Part shown: positions 1 through 13,100 of the stretch, piece after piece
Layout of the letters: each line of letters opens with the position of its first letter
How positions within the stretch are numbered: position 1 is the stretch's first letter
Assembly: GCA_030386875.1 (NCBI GenBank)
Contig: CM059566.1
Coordinates: forward strand, 41,328,068 to 41,392,067
Direction: 5' to 3'
Origin: Morinoia aosen
Taxonomy: Eukaryota > Arthropoda > Malacostraca > Amphipoda > Talitridae
DNA: 64,000 nucleotides
Made by a program: the position numbers and the translations under genes
Notes under the pieces: generated by a model
The model's database searches: none
What the model saw: only the letters and a program-made list of their open reading frames with translations
Told to the model about the DNA's origin: nothing

Positions 1-896
1 GAGCTTAAATGAACATGTTATGAGTTATTCTTGTACCAGAAAGGAAAATGAGCTGAAGTTGTTGAAAAATGTCATTAATGGCATGCTGACCGATTGGGGC
101 GCCGGCAGAATTGAATTGTAGAACATTTATTCCTTGATTTCACTATACTCGTGTTTTCGTTTGAATTTAGATCTTATGGGGACCCATCCAAGCTCGTGCA
201 TCAATTTCAACGGAGACTGTGTCATCAAACATGTTCTTACCGTCTCACCATTTTTTGTTTTGTCGCAAGTATTGAACGTTTATTAAATTTGAAGTAAAAC
301 CAGCTGTTCTTTCGACTTGTTTTATTATCTTTAACGTCTGATGATAAGCATGAGTTAGGAAACGTGTAAACAGTAGGTAACGCTTCGTCCAAGAAAATAA
401 TTAACTTCTGTATTTGTGATCCATTTCGAACCAGAAAAAAACTTCACACGTTATTGTGCAAGATTGATTTTCTTCGTATTCAATAGACGACGACTTGAAT
501 AGGGTTAGTCCTACTCGCAAACTCAAGTACTTAGGAGATTTTAGAGAAAATAATATAACGTATGAATTTTAAATTTTGATTCACTGGGTAAGATGAATTT
601 TTGTATCATTTTGTTTTCGCTTATAGAACAAAATACCACACCCATTTTGGAGAGTTCGCTGTAAGCATAATAGGCTATCAACTTTTTTGCAATGGTTTCA
701 CGAAGTTGTTTCTCATGGCCATCATAACCTAGATTGTTCTTAAATTGTTTTGCATTAATTATGGTCCGTAATTGCATCGTCATAGATTTGAATTTCAAAG
801 TCTACGGAGGCCGTACCTGTAAAATAAAGTACGAGTCGGATATGGACCATGTTTTTTCTGATTTCGTGCGTAACAAAACGAAACTATATTTTTTTC
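1..896. other. Region upstream of the DNAJC16-like gene
   Basis: AT-rich sequence with only short open frames (for example 541-798 minus) that show no recognisable domain. I see no gene, RNA or clear repeat here. It probably contains the promoter-proximal and intergenic region of the gene that starts at 1053. Confidence 0.5.
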
Positions 897-904
897 TATA
901 AATA
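897..904 (+). promoter_or_regulatory. Candidate TATA box of the DNAJC16-like gene
   Basis: TATAAATA lies about 150 bp upstream of the chosen start codon at 1053. A transcript starting about 30 bp downstream would exclude the in-frame upstream ATG at 849 and leave a 5' UTR of roughly 120 nt. In AT-rich DNA such a match can occur by chance, so only transcript 5' ends would confirm it. Confidence 0.35.
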
Positions 905-1052
905 CTTATCTTGTAAGCTGTTCGAGAGCGAAAATTTCAATTTTTGTTTTTCATCCAGTAAATGTAACTTAAGCGGAATTGTTGGCTGCAGTCGTGTAGT
1001 CGTAGAATATCTGCCAAGGGTCGGTCGATTTTCCCTCTTCTTGGCCAAAATA

Positions 1053-1198
1053 ATGAAGGCTTTTTTATTGTTGGTTATATTAAGTTTGATTATAAGGACA
1101 TGGGCTCGTATAAGAGATCCTTACAGCATTCTTGGTGTTGACAAGCATGCAAATGCAAGAGAAATTAAGCATGCTTATAAGCAACTCGTGAAGGAATG
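1053..1198 (+). CDS. DNAJC16: DNAJC16 exon 1: signal peptide and first half of J domain
   Basis: Residues 1-48 plus two bases. A hydrophobic leader ([18 protein letters not shown]) is followed by [12 protein letters not shown], the typical J-domain opening. The exon ends TG before gtaagg, and the first base of exon 2 completes Trp49. The frame is also open upstream to 849, but the leader beginning at 1053 and the candidate TATA box at 897 favour this start. Confidence 0.9.
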
Positions 1199-4100
1199 GT
1201 AAGGGAATCGAATTTTCTCATTGATGGTCTCTGCATGAAAAACAGAAATAACCCTTTTTTAGGGATTAAGTCATTTTTTATAAATGGATTTCAAAATTTG
1301 AAAAATTTGCTTTACATTAGGTATTAATGAATGCATTCCAAAAATTTAAAGCTACGTCTAATTTGTTTGGTCATTGAAAATAGTAAAGGCTTTTTTTGTC
1401 TAACTATACTCTCAAATAAAAGTTATCATTTTAAATTGCTCTGTTATAAACATGAGATCACAAGTGTTAAAAGAATTAAGGCCATAGATATGTGTGCATA
1501 ACTTACGAGTTCATATGTTTATGTTGAAGTTGAACAGCTGCACCTTATAATTTTAATTCAAATTATAATAAAAATTGGGCTTAAGTCTTGCTGAGCGGCG
1601 AAGCCGCTCAGCGAAAATGAAAATATCAATTATAACTGGAATTTGATGCTGATTCCGAATATGCAATTTGTTTGACCGCTCTCGATTTTTTTTTTTTTGG
1701 AAAGGCGGCTAGCAACAACTGAGGTGGTGCCCAAAGAATGCCATGTCCGTACAGGTTGGGTGGAACCCGGCCCTATCCGGTACTCAGGTCTTCAAGGCAC
1801 GGTCTGACCATGTTGGGTCGAGAATGGCAGAGTTCGGATCATGAGGTGGTGCAGGCCAAAAAAACATTAAAAATGTAGGAGGTATAAAATTTAAAATTCA
1901 AAAAAATCACAAAAAATAAAAAAAATCAAGAGCGGTCAAAACAAATTGCAGATTTGGAATCAGCATCAAATTCCAGTTATAATCGATATTTTCATTCTCG
2001 CTGAGCGGCGAAGCTGCTCAGCAAGACTTGTTCCAAAAGTTGGATGAATAAATATTTTCTGATTTATATATACTTCATTTCTAATTCCCTGAAACTTTAA
2101 AAAAAATTTCAATGGATTTATTTGGATCGATGATGGTGCAGCAAATCTAGTTGGTGTGTGTTCAATAGTATAACAGGCATATATGTTGAGCTGTGTCTTA
2201 GCAGGTTTATTGCATTATAGTCTAATATTCATAGTTTGTGGTTATTAATTATTTTCTTTCCTCTTAAAAACTCTATTGCTCAGTTTTTTAATTTTTGTTG
2301 CATAGGCCTACTAGCAGGAATATTTAAAACAGCATTGTCAATTTTGAATCAAGTCAAATGAAATTCATATTAATATCTAGATCCAGTCAATATTTACTTT
2401 AATGTTGTCAAAGATTTTCATAATTTCATTGCAAATAATCAATAAAGGAATACATTTAAGAAGGTTTTACACGAATGACATTTTGTCCGGTAATGCGTTA
2501 TTTTCGAATTATTCAACTTGGAAGCTGGCTTGTGCGCGCCATGGAAGTGCGCGCGGCTAGCGTAATTTAATTAATAACGTAAGCTAACCCCCTATTACAA
2601 ACGTAAAGAGGTTGGGTTGTGAGGGATAGCCACATTTCTTTTAGTGAAAATTATAATACTAAAGGTTTCTAGAGACATTTGTTTACATTGACTCCAAGGT
2701 GGCTGCCGCCGTGGTGCCAACCGGTACTGAAGATGGCGGCAGCCATCTTGGAGTCGATGTAAACAAACGTCACTAGAAACCTTTATTGATAATTTTCACT
2801 AGAAGAACTAGGGCTACCCCTCACAACCCAACCTCTCAACGTTTGTAACAGGGGTTTAGTTTCCGTTATCATTGCAAAAACAATGACTGTTTTTGCGCAA
2901 AATAGGCCATTCAGGAGCGCCGTTCGTATAACTTCAAACTTGAATAACTCAAAAACTAGGCATTTCCGGGCATATCGTCATTCGTGTAAAACGTCTTAAG
3001 GAGAGCGTCCCCCATACGGACTTTTTTCTTTATTATTGAACCTAGAACAATGAAATTTGATATACTGATAGGAAATTGAATTTGGAATCGTTTTTGCTTA
3101 GAGCAAAAGTTCAATTTTCTTGAAAAGAAAATGGGAAATCGAAGAAAACTAAGTTTGAAGGGGGGGGTTTCAAAAATCTTCTCCTCCTACAGTTTTTGAG
3201 CTACAGTGATAATTTTGGTATCAATGAATGCGAAAAGACACGGGCTTTTATGGGTGCTAAAATTCATTCCAAAATTATTTATTGCTCATGAGTTATGACG
3301 TCATAAATTTTTACATTTCCGAAAAAGGGCATTTTTTTTTCCTATTTTTACACTTTTTCATATTGAAAATGTAAATTTGAGGAAACAAATTTTAGCATTC
3401 ATAAAAGCCCGCGTCTTCCCGCATTTAATGATACCAAAACCATCACTGTAGCTCAAAAAGTGTAGGAGGAGAAGCAATTTGAAACCCCAAAAACCATTGT
3501 TTACATTATAAGCAAAACATAAACAATACAAATAAAAAATTTTTTAAAATTTTTTGTTCAAGTTAGACCCCTGAAATCATTATAGAGTAATCCAGAGACA
3601 TAGGAGATGACATAGCAACTTTGCGCCGTGAAGAAAGTGCCATGGGGGAGGGGTAACATGATAAAATACAACTTCCCCCTCCCCTCCCCCCCATTCTTTA
3701 AATCCCCGTAGCGGGCGAACGAGTGAACGTACGGGTCTAATTTTTTCACAGGATGTACCTGACCTCTTGCACTTCTTATAACAGCAAAAATCCCAGTTTC
3801 TCAAGAAATCCCAGAAGCAAGGATTCATAAGGGGGACGCTCTCCTTAAAATAGACTATATTACCTATCTATAGCAACGAAATTATGAAAATCGTTGACAA
3901 CATTAAAGTAAATATTGACCCTAGATCCTGTGGATTCTAATCAAAGGTATTATGTTTATGTAAAAAATGAAAAGCATTTCAACTCTCGCTATCAACTATA
4001 ATTTGCCTACCAGCACTTAGCCTATTGCTGACTGCTATTTGTATTTAGCTTCAAGCATGTTTAGTCATGATGTACAGCTATTTATGAAATCATACTTAGA

Positions 4101-7100
4101 AATTCCTGCTAAAGAATTGGCTTAAATAATTTTGTTTAATAATGGTATAAATTTATTTAAAGATAGCATATTTGTAAAAAAAATTTATTGTTATAGGCTC
4201 TTGCATAAATTTTGAAGTGAGAGTAACAAATACCCAACCTCATATTGATATTATGTAAAATGTGGAGAAAATTGTACATCTGCTTCTCAGAGTTTAAAGC
4301 ACTCTTATCCTATAAATCTAATTCTAATGATTTTAGACTTGAAATATATTTGGCCTAAAGAGATCTTTGATACACATTTCATTTTTTTTATAGTATCAAA
4401 TTTGAATAATGCAATATAAGCCTACATGTGTTGGTGATAAGGAAGATATAATTATTTTGCAATGAATCTAATTTAATCTCTTTACTAATATTACTTATGC
4501 TCCCACTCATTGGAAAAAACTGCGAAATGTCATTTTTATAAAAGGACACTTTCCTTTGTAACATAAGTTTCTGAAACTCTAAAACTGTGTTGAAGTTTGT
4601 ACCTCCTCTGGTACATGTAGTATTGAATGGAATCCTTCCATATGCTATTACTGGTATATATGTGTGTATATATATATTTCTATATACATACATATATATA
4701 TATATATATTTCTATATACATATATATATATATATTTCTATATACATATATATATATATATTTCTATATACATATATATATATATATATTTCTATATATA
4801 TAAATATATATTTCTCTATAGTTGTTAATGCTATTGGCAAACTTGGAAGACCTCATTCTGCAATATGTTTAAAATAGAGCATTTCAGTGTGATACACTCC
4901 TGTTGGGTAATTTGTTCTGTTGGTATGTTATTATTTTATTAAATAGTTATTCTCTAATGTACTTGCCTTAGTTAATTTTTCTTCTTGTGTTTGTGTTCTT
5001 TTATCATACCAGAAGACTAAAAAATTCATTGTTTTTCAGGCACCCAGACAAGAATCCTTCCCCTGAGGCACAAGCAAAGTTTATTGAAATAAGTGAAGCA
5101 CATAAGGTGAGTTCAGTATTTTTAATATCAACAAACTTTAACCAATTTTAAGACATAACAATTTATTAATTGTAGGTTCCCTAGTTTTTGGCTGTTGTAT
5201 ATCCCTATATTATTAGTGAATTAGTGTTGCTGTTTGTCTCCCACAGGTTTGATAAAATTCTTACCTACTTACTTGTTAATAAGTGGCAACTTGTAGGGAA
5301 GGAGAATAAAACTCTTGAATTTGCTAAGTTGCCATTGAAAAAGTGAAAGCAATGAAAAAGTAATGGATGATAATGACTAGGACAAGAGAGTATGAATGAT
5401 AAGGACTAGGACAACTGAGTATGAATGATGAGGACTAGGACAACAGAGTATGAATGATGAGGACTAGGACAACAGAGTATGAATGATGAGGACTAGGACA
5501 ACAGAGTATGAATGATGAGGACTAGGACAACAGAGTATGAATGATGAGGACTAGGACAACAGAGTATGAATGATAAGGACTAGGACAACAGAGTATGAAT
5601 GAGAATGACTAGGACAACAGAGTATGAATGAGAATGACTAGGACAACAGAGTATGAATGAGAATGACTAGGACAACAGAGTATGAATGAGAATGACTAGG
5701 ACAACAGAGTATGAATGAGAATGACTAGGACAACAGAGTATGAAAGAGAATGACTAGGACAACAGAGTATGAATGAGAATGACTAGGAGAACAGAGTATG
5801 AATGAGAATAACTAGGACAACAGAGTATGAATGAGAATGACTAGGACAACAGAGTATGAATGAGAATGACTAGGACAACAGAGTATGAATGAGAATGACT
5901 AGGACAACAGAGTATGAATGAGAATGACTAGGACAACAGAGTATGAATGAGAATGACTAGGACAACAGAGTATGAATGAGAATGACTAGGACAACAGAGT
6001 ATGAATGAGAATGACTAGGACAACAGAGTATGAATGAGAATAACTAGGACAACAGAGTATGAATGAGAATGACTAGGACAACAGAGTATGAATGAGAATG
6101 ACTAGGACAACAGAGTATGAATGAGAATGACTAGGACAACAGAGTATGAATGAGAATGACTAGGACAACAGAGTATGAATGAGAATGACTAGGACAACAG
6201 AGTATGAATGAGAATGACTAGGACAACAGAGTATGAATGAGAATGACTAGGACAACAGAGTATGAATGAGAATGACTAGGACAACAGAGTATGAATGAGA
6301 ATGACTAGGACAACAGAGTATGAATGAGAATGACTAGGACAACAGAGTATGAATGAGAATGACTAGGACAACAGAGTATGAATGAGAATGACTAGGACAA
6401 CAGAGTATGAATGAGAATGACTAGGACAACAGAGTATGAATGAGAATGACTAGGACAACAGAGTATGAATGAGAATGACTAGGACAACAGAGTATGAATG
6501 AGAATGACTAGGACAACAGGGTATGAATGAGAATGACTAGGACAACAGGGTATGAATGAGAATGACTAGGACAACAGGGTATGAATGAGAATGACTAGGA
6601 CAACAGGGTATGAATGAGAAAGACTAGGACAACAGGGTATGAATGAGAAAGACTAGGACAACAGGGTATGAATGAGAAAGACTAGGACAACAGGGTATGA
6701 ATGAGAATGACTAGGACAACAGGGTATGAATGAGAATGACTAGGACAACAGGGTATGAATGAGAATGACTAGGACAACAGGGTATGAATGAGAATGACTA
6801 GGTCAACTGGGTATGGATGAGAATGACTAGGTCAACTGGGTATGGATGAGAATGACTAGGTCAACTGGGTATGGATGAGAATGACTAGGTCAACTGGGTA
6901 TGGATGAGAATGACTAGGTCAACTGGGTATGGATGAGAATGACTAGGTCAACTGGGTATGGATGAGAATGACTAGGTCAACTGGGTATGGATGAGAATGA
7001 CTAGGTCAACTGGGTATGGATGAGAATGACTAGGTCAACTGGGTATGGATGAGAATGACTAGGTCAACTGGGTATGGATGAGAATGACTAGGTCAACTGG

Positions 7101-10100
7101 GTATGGATGAGAATGACTAGGTCAACTGGGTATGGATGAGAATGACTAGGTCAACTGGGTATGGATGAGAATGACTAGGTCAACTGGGTATGGATGAGAA
7201 TGACTAGGTCAACTGGGTATGGATGAGAATGACTAGGTCAACAGGGTACGGATGAGAATGACTAGGTCAACAGGGTACGGATGAGAATGACTAGGTCAAC
7301 AGGGTACGGATGATAATGACTAGGTCAACAGGGTACGGATGATAATGACTAGGTCAACAGGGTACGGATGATAATGACTAGGTCAACAGGGTACGGATGA
7401 TAATGACTAGGTCAACAGGGTACGGATGATAATGACTAGGTCAACAGGGTATGGATGATAATGACTAGGTCAACAGGGTATGGATGATAATGACTAGGTC
7501 AACAGGGTATGGATGATAATGACTAGGTCAACAGGGTATGGATGATAATGAACAGCTGTGAAAAAGACACTGTTGGATGTAAACCTAAACCTTGAATTAA
7601 TTACCTGTCATACAAAGTTGCTAAGAGACCTGAGGTGCTTGGGATGCATCATCATAATATAATATATGCTTCAACCAGAAATAGGTACAAGTGCAACTTA
7701 AACAGTAACTTCAAGAAAAATGGAAAAAAATATATGTACAAAAGATATTTTAGAAAAATGAAAAGACAATAAGGGATTTACAAACAGAAATGTATAACTT
7801 GAAGAAATATTCTATGCTATTTAACTTGAATGTGAACATAAAATACAATAAATTCCATAACTCAAAAATCAATTGATAACTTCAAATAATCAATAAATTG
7901 ATGCAAATTAAACAGCAAAATAAGAACTGAATACCAATAAAATAAGCAATAATCCAACAAGCAAGTAACAAAATATAGCAAAATTACTTACATGTCCTTA
8001 ATTAAGAGAGATAACTCATAAACTCACCTACCAGTGCAACTGAAGCTTCACTTTGAATCATCTTATGCTTACTACCAGTGCCTTTTAGGAACTAGAATTT
8101 ACTAGCAGAGCTGATAAGGAGAATATTCCATTAAGCTGAAAACCAATAAAAAAATAGTTATTTGTTTAAAAAGGCATGAAGGCTGAGCTACAAAGAGTAA
8201 CAATGCAACCCTTGGGTACATTAGAAAAATTGACTGCCAATTCGGGGAGTTCAAATGCGTCAGAGATTGAACTGTCAACCCAAGATAAGTTTTTAAGGAA
8301 AATTTGTGAAAAAATTTTATTCAAAAATGAAGAGGCTTATTTCTTTTGCAGTTGAATAGTAGAAGCAAAAATCACTTCATTGAATGTTTATTAGTGCTTG
8401 GCTTTAACATCAGATAAATTGTGAAACCAAATTGGATAGAAACTAAATAAGAGACCATGTACAGTTCCCTAGAGGTTTCTCCATATTTATTGTGCCACTT
8501 TATGATGGTCCAATGAGTTGTCCAGTTGTGTGGATGTTTTCCCCACTCATTTATAGATGCAGGGGTTTTAGACCCTCTCAATGAATTTTTGTTTTCATAG
8601 GAATTGTATACTGCAAAATATAATAGTTTGTAAGAATGTACTATTTTGCACGGTTCTTTTATCAAATTTACAGCAGCCGTTTATCGTACATTTTGTGGGT
8701 GAGCCTAATGTTTATTATGTGTTAAATGTTTTCTGACTGTATTCTATAGATGAATCCTTGTAAGTAGTGTGAGCAGAATTATTAAATATTCTATGTACTA
8801 GGAAGTTGTTAGGTTCTTGATGCATTGTGATAATGTTGATTTACTGCTGATTTCATTTGTATCATGAGTAATAAATCATAAAAGTATTACTTTTTCAAAA
8901 CATCACTGCTCATTGAACATATACTGAATCTGGTGCTTCTAAAATTTCATAAATCATTTTATGCACATATTAGTTCATTTAAAATTTCTGTGATCTATTT
9001 GCTCATGATATAACTAGTTAAGGACAGTGTCACCCTTAAGAACCCATGTTTTTGAGATTTCTTCAGAAACTGATTTTTGCTGCTATAAGAAGTGTAAGAG
9101 GTCAGGTACATCCTGTGAAAAAATGAGACTCGTACGTTCACTCGTTCGCCCCCCACAGGGGTTTGAAGAATGGGGGGAGGGAAGGGGGAAGTGGTATTTT
9201 ATCATGTTACACCTCCCCATGGCACTTTCTTTACGGCATGACGTTATTATGTTATCTCCTATGTCTCTGGATTACCTTTAATGATTTCAGGGGTCTAACC
9301 TGAACCAAAAATTAAAAAAAAAATTAATTACAATTCTTTGTTTCTTTGTTTTGCTTATAATGCAAACAGTGGAATTTGGGGTTTCAAAATGCTTCTTCTC
9401 TGACAGTTTTTGAGCTACAGTGATGATTTTGGTATCACTGGATGCGCGAAAAGACGTGGACATTCCAAATCCTCAAATGGTAATTTCACAATAAATTCAT
9501 GTTCAAAAGTTATGACGTCTTAAATCTGCATTTTTTCGATGAGTGTTTTCAAATTTTTTTATTTTTTTTAACTGAAAAATTAGGGAAAACCATTTGACGA
9601 TTTGGAATGTCCATGTCTTTTCGCATCCAATGATACCAAAATCATCACTGTAGCTCAAAAACTGTTGGACAAGAAGCATTTTGAAAACCCCCCTCCAAAA
9701 ATCTTGTTTTCTATGAATATGTCGTTTTCTATGGAGAAAATTGCATTTTTCCATGGATGATTAACGATTCCAAATTGCTTTTCCTATCAGTATACCAAAT
9801 TTCATTGCTCTAGGGTCATTAATAAAAAAAAGTCTGTGTGGGGACACTGTCCTTAAACACTTCATCACATAGCTATGTTAATCCTGTTATATGTAATTTG
9901 TATTTAATGTCAACGTTGCAGTTGCTGTCAGACCCACAAAGGCGCCATTTGTACGACAAGACGGGCCAGACGGACGACCAGCCCAATTTCCGGAGCCATG
10001 ATGAGTTTTCTGCATTCCACAACCGGGATCCTTTTGGCAGTTTCTTTGGGGACTTTGGAGGGGGTTCTCACAGAGGCTTCAGGTTTAGATTTGCTGAAAC

Positions 10101-13100
10101 CATGAAAATATTTCATGAGCAAAGCATAAATTTCAAGTGAGTGCTCATTTCCATCCATGTGCACTTTTAAATAGCCTTTGTTTTAGCTATCTTCTGTAGA
10201 GTTTGCTCAAGAAATTTTGCTATGACCTACTTTGTGTGTTTTGTGTATGGACGATGCTTTTCACCACTCTTTATTTGAATTAGTTAAAAATAAATTTTTC
10301 ATGTCATGTAATAAGGAAAATTCTTGAATTGCATACTTTCACAGATGCATCACAATGGCTTATCAATTCTTACTGTAGTCACGTATTTTTGACTAGTTAG
10401 ATTCGTGTCCTATTGCTCAATTAGAAATTGTATATTACTGTAGCACTGAATGCATGACAGTTTATAAAAGGAAGGAAAATTAAACCCAATGTTATGCCAT
10501 AAATGCTTCTTAGATTTTTGAAATTTGGATTTTTTGCAGAGCTAAGATCTATGGATGCTTTGTAGAGTTTGGATCTTTGGATGCTCTGTAGAGTTTGAAT
10601 CCTTAGAGGCTTTGTAGAGTTTGGATCTTTGGATGCTTTATAGAGTTTGGATCTTTGGATGCTTTGTAGAGTTTGAATCTTTAGATGCTCTGTAGAGTTT
10701 GAATCTTTAGATGCTCTGTAGAGTTTGGATCTTTGGATGCTTTATAGAGTTTGGATCTTTGGATGCTTTGTAGAGTTTGAATCTTTAGATGCTCTGTAGA
10801 GTTTGAATCTTTAGATGCTCTGTAGAGTTTGGATCTTTAGATGCTCTGTAAGGTTTGGATCTTTGGATGGATGCACTATAGGATTTAGGTGTTTTGATGC
10901 TCTGTAGGATTTAGATGTTTTGATGCTCTGTAGGATTTAGATGTTTTGATGTTCTGTAGGATTTAAATGTTTTGATGTTCTGTAGGATTTAGATGTTTTG
11001 ATGCTCTGTAGGATTTAGATGTTTTGATGTTCTGTAGGATTTAGATGTTTTGATGTTCTGTAGGATTTAGATGTTTCGATGTTCTGTAGGATTTAGATGT
11101 TTTGATGCTCTGTAGGATTTAGATGTTTTGATGCTCTGTAGGATTTAGATGTTTTGATGCTCTGTAGGATTTAGATGTTTTGATGCTCTGTAGGATTTAG
11201 ATGTTTTGATGCTCTGTAGGATTTAGATGTTTTGATGCTCTGTGGGATTTAGATGTTTTGATGCTCTGTAGGATTTAGATGTTTTGATGCTCTGTAGGAT
11301 TTACATCTTTGGATGCTCTGTAGGATTTACATCTTTGGATGCTCTGTAGGATTTACATCTTTGGATGCTCTGTAGGATTTATTCTTTTGATACTTCATAG
11401 AGCTTAAATCCCATTTGCATTTGATTTCAGTTATGCAGGTGTATTTAAAATGACGTTGAACACTTGAACATAGTGCTGCTGGTTTGTGTTCAGATTAGTT
11501 AGAATAAGTTGTTTTTTATGCACATTCTCTATTTCCAAGTTGAAACCAAGTGCATTATTGTTTTTTACTTGGACAATTTTTCTACATTTAGCTTTCACAT
11601 TCTAAGCTGTGATCCTTCTGTTATTCATAGCTGTCTAAGAAAATAGTATGGTTTGAAAATGGCAGTAAATGATAATTGGTTTCAAACATATACAGCTTAA
11701 ATAACTCCATCATTGATGCTTCTCCGCTTGAGAATAAAAAGCATGGCGAAAATCGCTACACGTAAAGTTATTTTTATTAAAAATGATCAAATAAAACTGA
11801 ACGAACGTTTCGGACTAACTGTCCATCTTCAGCAAGAAAAATTTTCTGTAAAACAAAACCAAATAAGAGAAATTAAAACACTAAAGTAGTATATATACAA
11901 AATCTAAACGTTGAAAAAACACAAACCACGGTAAAAAAATATGTAAAATGCAGCTTATACTGGATCAGCTGCAGGACACCCAACTTTGAGTGCATAGATT
12001 CTTGGGTGATTATCATTAAATTTGTCATAGTGTTGTATTAAAGACCAATTTAGCTGCTGTTTTTGCTGAAAATCAAGTTCACTTTCTTACTAGCGACCAC
12101 ATTTTACAGCCCTCATTTTTGAACTAGCGAATCACAGGCTCTATAGTGTTGTAGGGAAAACTTTGAAAAGTATCTGAAAAAATTTGTAAATTGTTTTGAC
12201 CACAGAAAACAAAATTTTTGTTCAGACTGGACTGAAAAAACTTCTATTGTTGAATACAGCAGTTATGTGGTCTATCTCAATTCTTAGTTTATAATATGAA
12301 CTTATTTAAATGTTTTTAATTGATTATTTGTCAACTATCTTAATTTTTTATTTACCAGTTTAATTTTTAAACATTGTTGCAGCTCTTGTTGACTGATGAA
12401 AGTCTTCATCAACATTTTCAACATATGGTGACACTGTCTTAAAGTCTGCAAGAGTGGTCTAAATTCTATAACTCAACTATGAGGATCACTTTAGAAACGA
12501 GTGATAAAATGTTTCATAGCATTTTAGTTGTGCAAATGTAATGGTAATCTAATTAAGGTGTCACAAAATTTACAAGAATATCAATGTCCCAATTAATTTT
12601 AGCATTGACCCTGCCACAGAAAATGCAGGATTATCAAATTTTCCTTTTAACCTTAGCACAAATGGGGCACAAAACCTACAAGTGTTGACATTCCAATAAA
12701 TACTTTCATTTACATGTATTGTACAAATGATGGAATTGTCGATGTTCCGCTTCATTTTATTATTACCATGCCACAGAACTTATGAGAGCGTAATCTACGG
12801 TCGCAGCCGCCACCAGCCGTACCTGATCCTGTTCTATTCAGACTGGTGCATGGCCTGTTCTCACATTGAGCCCATATGGCAGAAGCTCGTTGAAGAACTC
12901 CAGCCCATCAACTTTGGCATTGCCACTGTAAGTTGCTGGTACATCCCCTTCTTGTTTCTATGTTAGTGCAAAACTAGGTGTGGTCACTGGAAGGTTTCAG
13001 TGGAGGCAGCTTTGTTTAGTGAATCTTTAAATTACTAAACAGATCTTTACTTTGTCTAAAAATGACTAATTTTATTAGCATCTTCTTTGCTTTTAAATTT

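Noticed and set aside
849-1052. In-frame upstream extension of the DNAJC16-like protein from the ATG at 849
   Set aside because: It lies upstream of the candidate TATA box and would bury the signal peptide that begins at 1053.
1703-1860. 5S rRNA or tRNA identity for the GC-rich core of the foldback element
   Set aside because: I could not align it to the conserved boxes of either; only a weak B-box-like GTTCGGATC is present.
3558-3828. Two overlapping minus-strand frames, with a similar plus frame at 9027-9281
   Set aside because: They are the two copies of a non-coding TTAA MITE; the similarity is at DNA level and the frames differ.
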